Assembly: GCA_033765345.1 (NCBI GenBank)
Contig: JANRIC010000014.1
Span: 1 to 16,995 of the forward strand
Reading direction: 5' to 3'
From: JANRIC01 sp033765345
GTDB taxonomy: Bacteria; Bacteroidota; Bacteroidia; Cytophagales; Microscillaceae
Length of the DNA stretch: 16,995 nt
Positions within the stretch are counted from its first letter, which is position 1. The number at the start of each line of letters is the position of its first letter. Positions 7,403 through 14,536 of the stretch are shown here, piece after piece. Under the pieces are notes generated by a model, which was given only the letters and a program-made list of their open reading frames with translations, searched no databases and was not told where the DNA came from. The position numbers were made by a program, and so were the translations under genes.

Positions 7403-8449
7403 CTAAAAAGAAAATCTTGTAAATCTTCTCATAATTTGTAAAAACCTCAAATACACCCCATACAAAATCGACACCGGAAGGCGAAGCCTAGAAAATAAAA
7501 CAATGACCTTGCTCATCCGGGAAATAGGCACAGGAATTTTTTTTAACAAGATGTGGTATTGCTTGACCAACTCAAAATTTTCTGTAAAAAAAGCCTGTCG
7601 AAGGTGATAGGCCACACAGCGGCTTAATGCCTGATGTTCGGAGTCAGTTTGGTTGAGCTGAAAGGCTTTATGACAGACTGTGAGGGTAGACTCGAGATGC
7701 GGATTGTTTTTTTTTTGACTAAAACCGCTGGAATGTGATTTTTTTAAAACTCTTTTTTGGGTAGTGACTTCATCCTGATAATAGAATTTATACTTGCGCG
7801 AGGCGCGCACCCAGAAATCAAAATCTTCATAACTCAGGTTTTCATCATAACCGCCAAGCTCGTCTAATACTTTTTTTTTGATCATCATACTGGGTGTAGA
7901 GATAAAATATCTTCTCAAGATTTCTTCATAAACATCTCCTGAAGGTATTTTCCGAAGGCTTTTTCCCCGGCTATCTATCGGATAATGATACCGTAGTGCC
8001 TTACCTTCTGGGTCAATGTCGAGGGTATTGCTGAAAACTACGCCATAACTTGCATCCAATTGCTCAAAAATCTCTACTTGATGCGCCACCCGAAAATCCA
8101 GCAGCAGGTCATCGGCTGCCAGGTCAATGAGATATTTGCCTCGTGCTAGTTTCAGGGCTTGATTAAAAGATCGGCAATTTCCCAGATTTTGAGGGTTGGG
8201 GATAAATTCTACTCGCAGACCAGCTCTTTGTGCTTTCAACAAGTCATCCGAAAAAGCAAGCGCATATTGAGGTACTTCCACAATAAATTCTTGAATACGG
8301 GCTACACTTTGGTCGCTGCTTGCATCATCTACAATCAGCAACTCGATGGAAGGATAGGTTTGAAAAATCACCGATTCCAAAGCCGCTTTGACAAATTTTT
8401 CGTGCTTGTAGCAAAGGCAAATCACAGAAACGAGTGGCTGGTCTTTCAT
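7403..8449 (-). CDS. Glycosyltransferase family 2 protein
   Basis: The 348-residue protein starts with the GT-A fold signature VSVICLCYKHEKFVKAALES, continues with LLIVDDASSD (41-46, nucleotide-sugar binding) and LIDLAADD (D113, D114, the likely metal-binding acidic pair). It also has the family-2 ED motif in NLSYEDFDFW (E208, D209). It should transfer a sugar from a nucleotide donor onto an acceptor, probably for surface polysaccharide or glycoprotein. Donor and acceptor cannot be told. No strong transmembrane segment is visible; the C-terminus (about 305-348) is rich in Arg and hydrophobics and may associate with the membrane. Its ATG overlaps the trmB stop in an ATGA (8446-8449), implying translational coupling. 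No other polysaccharide gene is nearby. Confidence 0.87.
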   Translation of the reverse strand: MKDQPLVSVICLCYKHEKFVKAALESVIFQTYPSIELLIVDDASSDQSVARIQEFIVEVPQYALAFSDDLLKAQRAGLRVEFIPNPQNLGNCRSFNQALKLARGKYLIDLAADDLLLDFRVAHQVEIFEQLDASYGVVFSNTLDIDPEGKALRYHYPIDSRGKSLRKIPSGDVYEEILRRYFISTPSMMIKKKVLDELGGYDENLSYEDFDFWVRASRKYKFYYQDEVTTQKRVLKKSHSSGFSQKKNNPHLESTLTVCHKAFQLNQTDSEHQALSRCVAYHLRQAFFTENFELVKQYHILLKKIPVPISRMSKVIVLFSRLRLPVSILYGVYLRFLQIMRRFTRFSF

Positions 8450-9102
8450 AAAAAACTAAACTGTAAATATTTGATTGCAAAACCCTGCTCAGTAAAGATG
8501 CTTTCGTAGTTGGTCTTGATGCCGAAGTGCAGGTTATTGAGTTCGGATTGGTACAAATCGTGGGTAAAGATCAGGTTTTTGATTTTTTGACTTTGAAGCA
8601 CCTCGAGGGTATAGTCAAACAGCCCGCTGTTGTCAGTTTTGAGATGTACCAGACCATCCTCTTTGAGTAGTTTGCGGTACATTTCCAAGAATCGGGGGTG
8701 CGTGAGGCGGCGTTTTTCGTCGCGGTCGCGGGGGCGTGGGTCAGGAAAAGTAATCCAGATTTCGCTGACTTCCTTTTCGGCAAAAAATACGTCCAGATTC
8801 TGGATTTTGGTGCGTAGGAAAGCCACGTGATGCATATTTTCTTGAAGTGCAGTCTGGCTGCCTCGCCACATCCGCGCTCCTTTGATGTCGATTCCAATAA
8901 AATTTTTATGTGGATACACACTGGCCAACCCAACGGTATATTCGCCCCTTCCACAGCCGAGCTCAAGTACGATAGGCTGCCCATTCTGAAAATACAGGGC
9001 ATCCCAGTTTCCCTTCATCTGTGTAAAAAGTTCCTTACCGGGTTGTATCATATTGGGGGCTTCGTCATTTTGGGCAAAACGCTCCAGTTTTTTTCTGCTC
9101 AT
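8446..9102 (-). CDS. trmB: tRNA (guanine-N7-)-methyltransferase
   Basis: The 218-residue protein carries the class I methyltransferase motif VLELGCGRGEY (45-55, S-adenosylmethionine binding), GIDIKGARMWRG (70-81) and the TrmB signature ITFPDPRPRDRDEKRRL (117-133), followed by THPRFL and LKTDN (154-158). TrmB makes 7-methylguanosine at position 46 of the tRNA variable loop. The usual FPDPWPK reads FPDPRPR here, a modest substitution. The length matches the bacterial monomeric enzyme. It is the first gene of a two-gene unit with the glycosyltransferase, overlapping it by four bases; the functions are unrelated, as is common in Bacteroidetes operons. Confidence 0.93.
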   Translation of the reverse strand: MSRKKLERFAQNDEAPNMIQPGKELFTQMKGNWDALYFQNGQPIVLELGCGRGEYTVGLASVYPHKNFIGIDIKGARMWRGSQTALQENMHHVAFLRTKIQNLDVFFAEKEVSEIWITFPDPRPRDRDEKRRLTHPRFLEMYRKLLKEDGLVHLKTDNSGLFDYTLEVLQSQKIKNLIFTHDLYQSELNNLHFGIKTNYESIFTEQGFAIKYLQFSFL

Positions 9103-9137
9103 TCCTCAAAGTCAAGCTTACATTCTTTTTGAAGGGG

Positions 9138-9145
9138 CAAAATTA
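9138..9145 (-). promoter_or_regulatory. Candidate -7 element of trmB
   Basis: On the minus strand this reads TAATTTTG, an exact match to the Bacteroidetes -7 box TAnnTTTG, 35 bases before the trmB ATG. The position fits a short leader, but no TTG is present 19-21 bases further upstream, so only half of the promoter is convincing. Confidence 0.35.
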
Positions 9146-9198
9146 AAGCTTTTCTTGCAAAATCAGGTATGGCTTAGGCTTGAATCATAGCATCTATC

Positions 9199-9229
9199 AA
9201 AAAGGCATCAGTTCATTAGCCCTGGTGTC
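9199..9229 (-). terminator. Possible weak terminator after the MBL-fold gene
   Basis: On the minus strand, starting at the stop codon, GACACCAG can pair with CTGATGCC at six of eight positions across a 10-base loop. It is followed at once by TTTTT. The stem is imperfect, so efficiency is doubtful. Confidence 0.35.
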
Positions 9230-9998
9230 ATAGTGTAATTTTTTGATAATCAGGACTTAGAATAAGTTTGTCCAATTCTTCTTTTTGAATTTTGCCAAGA
9301 TCAGGATATATTGCCTGAGCCAATTGAGCAACCAGTCCTTTCATGATTTTGGCTTCATCGTGGGTATTGAGAATATGCTGAGGTTGGAGCAGACTTGCGA
9401 GCATTCTGGCGTTTTCCAATCCGGGATTGACCTCTCCTCCCATAAATTCAGGTATCTTAAAGTAAGAAAAGGTGGTTATTAACAATTTATACGTATAATT
9501 TTTTAGCCATTGAATTTCTTCTGGGCGAGGAAAAAAACCGTGTGGTGCATAAAAAATCGCCTGGTTTTCAGAGTCATACACAAGCACTCCATAATAAATT
9601 GGATCAAGTATTTTTTTGGGTCTGAGGCAAAAAAAGTGCAGATTATTGATTGTTAAGGGTTTTTCATTTTTTACCCAAAGGGGTATTTCCTGTATATTAC
9701 GCTTCGGAAAAGCCTTTTTGAGTTTTCTGAAAGCTTTGGGGCTGGCTATGATGGGGAGTTTTTCATCCAGTTTTTCAAGCGTCTGAGGGTGGCAATGATC
9801 TTCATAAGACTGAGAAACCAGGATAAAATCAGCCTTGGGGATGCGATCAAGGGCAACTGGTTCGGTAGCGTGCCATTGCTCATTGAGCCACCGAAAGCCA
9901 TCAACCTCAGAACCGATGAGCCAGGGATCAATCAGCCATTGATTTTCTTGCCATTGAAGCCACCAGCTACTATCCATATTGAGACGCTGTATTTGCAT
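9228..9998 (-). CDS. MBL-fold (metallo-beta-lactamase superfamily) hydrolase, variant motif
   Basis: The 256-residue cytoplasmic protein has the layout of an MBL-fold enzyme. An N-terminal strand pair (WLQWQENQWLIDPWLIGS) leads to FILVSQSYEDHCHP (62-71), with D67, H68 and H70 in the place of the HxHxDH zinc motif. YAPHG (H153) and ILNTHDE (H213) are the later metal-ligand candidates. The first two histidines of the usual motif are S62 and S64 here; a similar SQ..(D/E)DHxH form is, to my knowledge, found in related cyanobacterial and plant MBL-fold proteins. Zinc occupancy may therefore be altered. The substrate is unknown. The gene is divergent from the CoA-transferase-family gene with 261 bp between starts, and lies upstream of trmB on the same strand. 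Confidence 0.72.
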   Translation of the reverse strand: MQIQRLNMDSSWWLQWQENQWLIDPWLIGSEVDGFRWLNEQWHATEPVALDRIPKADFILVSQSYEDHCHPQTLEKLDEKLPIIASPKAFRKLKKAFPKRNIQEIPLWVKNEKPLTINNLHFFCLRPKKILDPIYYGVLVYDSENQAIFYAPHGFFPRPEEIQWLKNYTYKLLITTFSYFKIPEFMGGEVNPGLENARMLASLLQPQHILNTHDEAKIMKGLVAQLAQAIYPDLGKIQKEELDKLILSPDYQKITL

Positions 9999-10030
9999 AG
10001 TTTTTAGTTTATACTTAAGCCAAAGCAGTT

Positions 10031-10047
10031 TTCTTAAATTTTAAGAA
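10031..10047. promoter_or_regulatory. 17-bp palindrome in the divergent intergenic region
   Basis: TTCTTAAATTTTAAGAA is a perfect inverted repeat with 8-base arms around one base, 32 bases upstream of the MBL-fold gene start. It is a candidate operator or a chance AT-rich palindrome; no known regulator consensus is recognised. Confidence 0.35.
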
Positions 10048-10074
10048 ATCACTTTCATTCTGCTATAAAATGCT

Positions 10075-10090
10075 AATTTAAGCTTAAATT
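10075..10090. promoter_or_regulatory. 16-bp perfect palindrome in the divergent intergenic region
   Basis: AATTTAAGCTTAAATT is fully self-complementary and shares CTTAAATT with the palindrome at 10031. It lies between the divergent MBL-fold and CoA-transferase-family genes. The remainder of 9999-10259 shows no clear promoter; TAATTTTC at 10214-10221 is a weak -7-like box for the plus-strand gene. Confidence 0.35.
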
Positions 10091-10259
10091 TATAGAAAAG
10101 ATTTCTACTGAACGGGATTTTATTCAGATATTGATTTTTTGAATTCAGAGAGGAATTAATTGTAACTATTTCTGAATATGACTTTGGTCATCGGAGGAAT
10201 TGACTTCTTGATTTAATTTTCCACGGTCTAACAATATTTAATATACTAATTCAATTTTT

Positions 10260-11540
10260 ATGAATAAGCAGGATTTTATAATTTCAACTCCCGAAGATGC
10301 TCTTTCATTGGTACAATCCAATCAACAAGTTTTTATTCATGGCACTTCGGCTACTCCGCATGCTTTGATTGCGGCTTTGGTCAATCGGGCAGATGAACTG
10401 GAAAATGTCACCCTTCATCATTTACACGTGGAGGGAGAAGCCCCTTATGCCGACCCGAAATACAAGGGCATTTTTCGGGTAAATAGTCTTTTTACGGGAG
10501 GAAACCTGCGCCAGGCTGTCAATGAAGGCAGGGCAGACTATGTACCAGTGTTTTTGAGCGAAGTACCTCTTTTATTCAGAAGGCGAATTATCCCTTTGGA
10601 TGTGTCACTTATTCAGGTTTCCCCCCCAGATAAAAACGGCTATTGCACGCTGGGTACTTCTGTAGATGTAGCATTAGCTGCCGTCCAATCTTCTCGTTAT
10701 GTAATCGCTGAGATTAACCGCAAAATGCCCCGTACGCATGGAGATAGTGCTATTCACATCAGTAAAATAGACAAGGCCATTGAGGTAGATCGACCGCTAT
10801 TCAGCCATCCTGTACTTGAACCAGAGCCTTTGGAGCTTAAAATCGGGCAGTTTATTGCTGAATTAGTGGAGGATGGGGCAACTTTGCAAATGGGCATCGG
10901 TGCCATTCCGAATGCAGCACTGGCATCACTAAGCCATCACAAAGCATTGGGCATTCATACAGAGATGTTTTCAGATGGTGTTATTCCTTTGATCGAGAAA
11001 GGCATCATCACCAATGAGCATAAAGTAAAGCACCGCAATCATATCGTGTCGGGTTTTTTGGTAGGTTCTCAGAAATTATATGATTTTGTCGATGACAACC
11101 CGCTGGTGCGGATGCTTGATATTACGTATGTAAATGATACCAGTGTAATTCGCCAGAATCCTAAAGTGACAGCCATCAACAGTGCCATTGAAGTAGACCT
11201 TACTGGTCAGGTTTGTTCCGACTCGATAGGCAATTATATATTCTCAGGAGTTGGGGGGCAAATGGATTTTATGCGTGGCGCATCGCTTTCTGAAGGAGGC
11301 AAACCCATCATTGCCCTCCCTTCGGTTACTTCCAAAGGACTAAGCCGTATCACAGCATTTCTCAAGCAGGGAGCCGGTGTAGTGACTACCCGCGCACACG
11401 TACACTACATCGTGACCGAATACGGTGTGGCGCATCTCTACGGCAAAAACATTCGCCAAAGAGCCAAAGCCCTGATTGAGATTGCCCATCCAGACCATCG
11501 GGAGCGACTTGAAAAGGAGTGTTATGAATGTTTGAAATAA
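10260..11540 (+). CDS. Acetyl-CoA hydrolase/transferase family protein (4-hydroxybutyrate CoA-transferase-like)
   Basis: The 426-residue protein spans both domains of the family. The N-terminal half includes IHGTSATPHALIAAL (about 27-41) and VSPPDKNGYCTLGTSVD. The C-terminal half has GIGAIPNAAL (212-221), GIHTEMFSDG with the likely catalytic glutamate E235, FSGVGGQMDF (GVGGQ, 330-334) and TEYGVAHLYG (386-395). These enzymes form a glutamyl-CoA thioester and move CoA between acetate and other acids such as 4-hydroxybutyrate, or hydrolyse acyl-CoA. The exact acceptor cannot be read from sequence. The family assignment is strong and the length is standard. The start follows a T-run with no Shine-Dalgarno. 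The gene is alone on its strand; a repeat-rich stretch begins at its stop codon. Confidence 0.9.
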   Translation: MNKQDFIISTPEDALSLVQSNQQVFIHGTSATPHALIAALVNRADELENVTLHHLHVEGEAPYADPKYKGIFRVNSLFTGGNLRQAVNEGRADYVPVFLSEVPLLFRRRIIPLDVSLIQVSPPDKNGYCTLGTSVDVALAAVQSSRYVIAEINRKMPRTHGDSAIHISKIDKAIEVDRPLFSHPVLEPEPLELKIGQFIAELVEDGATLQMGIGAIPNAALASLSHHKALGIHTEMFSDGVIPLIEKGIITNEHKVKHRNHIVSGFLVGSQKLYDFVDDNPLVRMLDITYVNDTSVIRQNPKVTAINSAIEVDLTGQVCSDSIGNYIFSGVGGQMDFMRGASLSEGGKPIIALPSVTSKGLSRITAFLKQGAGVVTTRAHVHYIVTEYGVAHLYGKNIRQRAKALIEIAHPDHRERLEKECYECLK

Positions 11541-11582
11541 ATGTTCAATGGTGAGGTGAATCGTAGAAGATTATACCCGACT

Positions 11583-11685
11583 TTGCGAAACCTTGCCAAC
11601 GACAGCAGCACGTTTTCGCAAGCAGCGAAAGCTTACCGACGACAGCAGCACGTTTTCGCAAGCAGCGAAAGCTTGCCGACGACAA
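11583..11685. repeat. 40-bp tandem repeat, about 2.5 copies
   Basis: The segment beginning gacagcagcacgttttcgca at 11601 recurs at 11641 with a period of exactly 40 bases and a single visible change (gcttacc against gcttgcc). A partial unit precedes it (gcgaaaccttgccaac from 11585) and another begins at 11681. Each unit contains the small inverted repeat ttcgc/gcgaa. The stretch looks richer in G and C than its flanks. Confidence 0.85.
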
Positions 11686-11758
11686 TAACTAATGCCCTCT
11701 CTTGGGATTTCACGTGCTGTCGGGTACGTTTTATGAGCATGACAAGTTGAACACCACC

Positions 11759-11781
11759 CACACATCAATTGTCAGAGAATC
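11759..11781. repeat. Isolated terminal repeat of the MITE-like family
   Basis: This 23-base stretch matches the inverted complement of 1-23 at 21 of 23 positions (core caattgtcagagaa). That is closer than the right end of the copy at 1-208. It has the orientation of a right end, but no partner left end is visible upstream. It could be the remnant of a deleted or related element. Confidence 0.6.
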
Positions 11782-11920
11782 TAAAAATTTAACTCCTTAG
11801 GTTTGAAATAAAGGGTGCGAGATGTCGGTTCCATCTTATGTTTCACTTCCTTTGTCTGATCTAAGGTATGCTGTGAAGATAGATCACACCCAAAATCATG
11901 GGGGGAGTAATATCCAGCAT

Positions 11921-11952
11921 GCAAAGTCATTGACTAGGGTCAATGACTTTGC
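11921..11952 (-). terminator. Strong hairpin after the imelysin gene
   Basis: gcaaagtcattgac (11921-11934) pairs perfectly over 14 bases with 11939-11952 around the 4-base loop tagg. It lies 22 bases past the imelysin stop codon. There is no T-run in either direction, so it may stabilise the 3' end or act with Rho rather than be a classic terminator. Confidence 0.5.
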
Positions 11953-11973
11953 GATGGACTATGGACTGAGAAA

Positions 11974-13083
11974 CTAATCCCCATCTCCGCTATTAAAAGT
12001 AATGGCAATTCCTAACAAGGAAGACATATCACTTTTAAAAAAGCGGGTTTGTTTTTGTAATTCTGTGTAAGCAGCATCTACCAATCCGGCCTCTTCAGTG
12101 ACAGCTTCTGAAAAAGGTATGACAGGAATCGCATTGAGGGCAGTTTTCATTTGGACTAGCTGTGCCTTGGTATCTTGTACGAGAGCCATTCCTCCCACTA
12201 CTGAATTGAGATATTCCTCAAAGCCGATTCCATCCAGGCCGTTTTTAGATTTACCCAGCCAGATTTGTTCTATGGCGTTGAGATGTTCTTTGATCAGTTC
12301 CAGCGAACGAGTACTATAAAAAGCTTCTACTTTGGTGGGTTCGGGGCTGGATTGTCCGGGTCTTTTACCAGCGGGCAGGCCTACTTTAAAATTCTTTACC
12401 TGTTCAAAACTGGCACTAAACGCATTGAATAACAAAGAAGTAGAACTACCAGTACTGGTGCCGTTCTGGCTTACAAAGGTATTGCGGTAGGTTTGCCATT
12501 GGCTGGTCACGTCATCCACTTCGGCTTTGAGGTGATTGATCACGGCCTTGAGGTATTGCTTGCGATCACCACTTCCTGAAGTATTGCTATCATAGCGAGT
12601 CAGTACCTCATTGTTGCCATTTGGATCAAAAATCAAATAATCTATTGCCATAAAACCTCTCACATCCCGGTCAAAATTATTCAAAGAGAAGTCCTGATTG
12701 CTGATGGCAGCCTCGATTTTGGTGGTACTCACTGGAAAAGTCCCGATTACCTGTGCCAGACTTCCCAAGCTTCTACTTGCCGGGCCGAAGTCATAAGTTG
12801 TGCAATACTGCCAGCTTTTGGCAGCTTCCCCCCAGGCATTTTGCATAGCAGTCAAGTTAGGGGCATCCGAAGTATTGATAAAATTATCCATAGAGGCATT
12901 GAGGGCATTGACCTTGTTTTGTAAATCGACAAAACTAGGCAAGATGATATTATCCGCTATATTTTCCAGCATCCCGACACGGTCAAAGTCATTCTCGGAA
13001 CCGGTTTCTCCTGAATCGCTACAGGCAAATAAACCTAAAATCAGGCATAAGATACCACATAATTTATAAATCGTTTGTTTCAT
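11974..13083 (-). CDS. Imelysin-like (peptidase M75 family) lipoprotein
   Basis: The 369-residue protein has a lipoprotein signal with lipobox LFAC and acceptor Cys21. The mature part starts with the imelysin pattern IADNIILPSFVDL (42-54) and tryptophans in ...AWGEAAKSWQ (W84, W91). It continues with RGFMAIDYLIF (142-152), FKVGLPAGKRPG and a C-terminal helical bundle. Imelysin-like proteins are iron-regulated surface or periplasmic proteins thought to bind iron or haem; a protease role is doubtful. The family's conserved GxHxxE reads GFMAID here, lacking the His and with Asp for Glu. The gene follows the DUF4856 lipoprotein with a 155-bp gap containing a strong hairpin, and probably shares its operon and metal control. 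Confidence 0.85.
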   Translation of the reverse strand: MKQTIYKLCGILCLILGLFACSDSGETGSENDFDRVGMLENIADNIILPSFVDLQNKVNALNASMDNFINTSDAPNLTAMQNAWGEAAKSWQYCTTYDFGPASRSLGSLAQVIGTFPVSTTKIEAAISNQDFSLNNFDRDVRGFMAIDYLIFDPNGNNEVLTRYDSNTSGSGDRKQYLKAVINHLKAEVDDVTSQWQTYRNTFVSQNGTSTGSSTSLLFNAFSASFEQVKNFKVGLPAGKRPGQSSPEPTKVEAFYSTRSLELIKEHLNAIEQIWLGKSKNGLDGIGFEEYLNSVVGGMALVQDTKAQLVQMKTALNAIPVIPFSEAVTEEAGLVDAAYTELQKQTRFFKSDMSSLLGIAITFNSGDGD

Positions 13084-13100
13084 ACTTTAGATTGTTTGAG

Positions 13101-13167
13101 TCCTGATAAAATTCATTGAGTCTTAAAACATAAAATAGGTTCGGACAATATGCCGAACCTATCAGGA
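13101..13167 (-). terminator. Nested hairpin between the DUF4856 and imelysin genes (terminator or attenuator)
   Basis: ataggttcgg (13135-13144) pairs perfectly with ccgaacctat (13153-13162) around an 8-base loop. On the minus strand the hairpin is followed by TTTTATGTTTT, giving a terminator-like shape. An outer 8-base pair, tcctgata (13101-13108) with tatcagga (13160-13167), encloses it and shares three bases with the inner stem. Partial termination here could set the ratio of the two proteins. Confidence 0.55.
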
Positions 13168-13238
13168 TGATGTTTAAATCGTTTACAAAAATCTGTACAT
13201 GCATAATTTCTTGTACATCCAAAAGGTTGGTTTTTTGA

Positions 13239-14351
13239 TTAATTATTTACAAAAAAACTGCTTACTTCGACCTCACTAAATCCATAAATTGCCTGTATTT
13301 TATCAATGACCTGATCAAAATTGGTCAATAAACCAGCTTCTTTTGCAAAACGATAGGATTCGGGTGTCTGATTTGGAGTAACCAGCAACAAATTCAGTAA
13401 TTCGGTAAGTTCGGCATCCGTAATTTCCTTTTGGCTTAATCCCAACCAACCGTAGACAAAACCCACAGCCTCTGAATATGAATGTAGCGCATCTCCCAGC
13501 AAAAATGATCTGGCAGTGATGTCGGATTCATTGTTTGCATTGACTATTTTATTTTTGGCATCATTACAGTAATAAATGATGGTTGCAAAATTGGCCTTTT
13601 CCCAATTGAGCAGGAAGGCATCCAAAGCTGCGTCTCTTACCTGATCGTAGAATGCCCCTTCACCAATAGCTTCACGGGCTGTAATCAGATTTTTTTTGAT
13701 ATCATAATACAGCCCTGTTTTATTGACATTGTTAGAGCGTCTTTGGGCATAATTGGCGGCAAATTTATCGGGATTTTCGGGGGCGGTATCATCTCCAGGA
13801 AAGGAGGGATGAGCACCAAAAATTTCTACCAATCGGTCGATAGAAGCCTGAGTAAGGTTATCTGAATTGACGATAGCCAGTGCTTGATTATAAAAAGCAG
13901 CGCCATAAAGCCCTTTGTCCAACAATTGCTCCAGCTCAATGCCGTTTTCGTCCAACAGACGTGTACCCAGTAAACCACCCTGACCCGAAGGCGCATTTTC
14001 CAGATCAAAAGCTTGCCCTGAATTGGCAGCCTGAACAATTTCACCCAGCCAATTTTGTATCAAAGTAGCATAAGTACTGTTGGTAACACCTTGTAAATTA
14101 GCAGGATATGTAATAGAACCAGAATTGAAATTTCCGGCTAAGGCATTGGCTTCTACTGCATTGGCAGCCGAAACCATCGTGGAAAGCTCAGAGCGAAGTG
14201 TTCTTTCAAAAGTCACATTACTTTCGTAATCAGGACTTTCGTAGGTATCCGGTACATTCAGATTGGCTTCTGGCTCATCATTACAAGCCGTTAATAAAAT
14301 TATAGCCAAAAGCACACATACGTTTTGTATCCAATAAGTTGGACTTAGCAT
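13239..14351 (-). CDS. DUF4856 domain-containing lipoprotein
   Basis: The 370-residue protein has a hydrophobic leader ending in the lipobox LTAC (20-23), so it should be lipidated at Cys23; the leader unusually lacks Lys or Arg before the hydrophobic core. An in-frame stop five codons upstream leaves ATG 14351 as the only normal start. The mature protein (FERTLRSELSTMV..., LLDENGIELEQLLDKGLYGAAFYNQ, HSYSEAVGFVYGWLG) matches my recollection of DUF4856 proteins. These are commonly found beside imelysin-like genes in Bacteroidetes and are thought to take part in iron uptake. No catalytic motif is visible. It is the first gene of the unit, with a near-consensus promoter and a palindromic operator candidate immediately upstream. 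Confidence 0.75.
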   Translation of the reverse strand: MLSPTYWIQNVCVLLAIILLTACNDEPEANLNVPDTYESPDYESNVTFERTLRSELSTMVSAANAVEANALAGNFNSGSITYPANLQGVTNSTYATLIQNWLGEIVQAANSGQAFDLENAPSGQGGLLGTRLLDENGIELEQLLDKGLYGAAFYNQALAIVNSDNLTQASIDRLVEIFGAHPSFPGDDTAPENPDKFAANYAQRRSNNVNKTGLYYDIKKNLITAREAIGEGAFYDQVRDAALDAFLLNWEKANFATIIYYCNDAKNKIVNANNESDITARSFLLGDALHSYSEAVGFVYGWLGLSQKEITDAELTELLNLLLVTPNQTPESYRFAKEAGLLTNFDQVIDKIQAIYGFSEVEVSSFFVNN

Positions 14352-14399
14352 ATCAATTCTTTTTTAGTGAGATATTTAAATTGAAATAAAGCATATATT

Positions 14400-14420
14400 A
14401 ATTTAGACTTAATCTAAATT
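14400..14420. promoter_or_regulatory. 21-bp palindromic operator candidate of the DUF4856/imelysin operon
   Basis: AATTTAGA-CTTAA-TCTAAATT has perfect 8-base arms around a 5-base centre. Its TTAGA...TCTAA halves resemble operators of Fur or DtxR/IdeR-type metalloregulators in general form. It sits 48 bases before the DUF4856 start and just where transcription should begin from the promoter at 14426-14456, an ideal place to block it. Identity of the regulator is inferred from the iron-linked genes. Confidence 0.6.
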
Positions 14421-14425
14421 CATCG

Positions 14426-14456
14426 CAAAGATAGGGAAGCTTCCGAACTAAACAAG
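14426..14456 (-). promoter_or_regulatory. Promoter of the DUF4856/imelysin operon
   Basis: On the minus strand CTTG, 19 bases, then TATCTTTG matches the Bacteroidetes promoter (TTTG, 19-21 bases, TAnnTTTG) with an exact -7 box and one change in the -33 box. The spacer contains the palindrome ggaagcttcc. Transcription should start near 14420. Confidence 0.65.
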
Positions 14457-14536
14457 CTTTATTTAGAATTTTTATAAATAGACTCGCTTATGAAAAACAG
14501 GGAAGAGTAGATTCCTTGAATTCAGGGCTCTAATAA

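Larger units (their letters stand above)
11541..11973. other. 433-bp gene-free stretch with repeats
   Basis: No credible gene lies here. Open frames at 11541-11750 (+) and 11571-11768 (-) translate the tandem repeat and look unlike protein. The stretch holds a 40-bp tandem repeat, an isolated terminal repeat of the MITE type ending at 11781, a 12-base copy of the CoA-transferase gene end (gtttgaaataaa) at 11801-11812, and a 14-bp hairpin at 11921-11952. Confidence 0.7.

Noticed and set aside
8571..9002. 143-residue minus-strand ORF inside trmB
   Set aside because: It lies wholly within trmB in another frame; trmB has all family motifs.
11583..11685. CRISPR array
   Set aside because: The 40-bp units are directly adjacent with no spacers, and no cas gene is present.
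11541..11750. 69-residue ORF directly after the CoA-transferase gene
   Set aside because: It translates the 40-bp tandem repeat, begins right at the previous stop codon and has no protein-like features; the antisense frame 11571-11768 is equally open.
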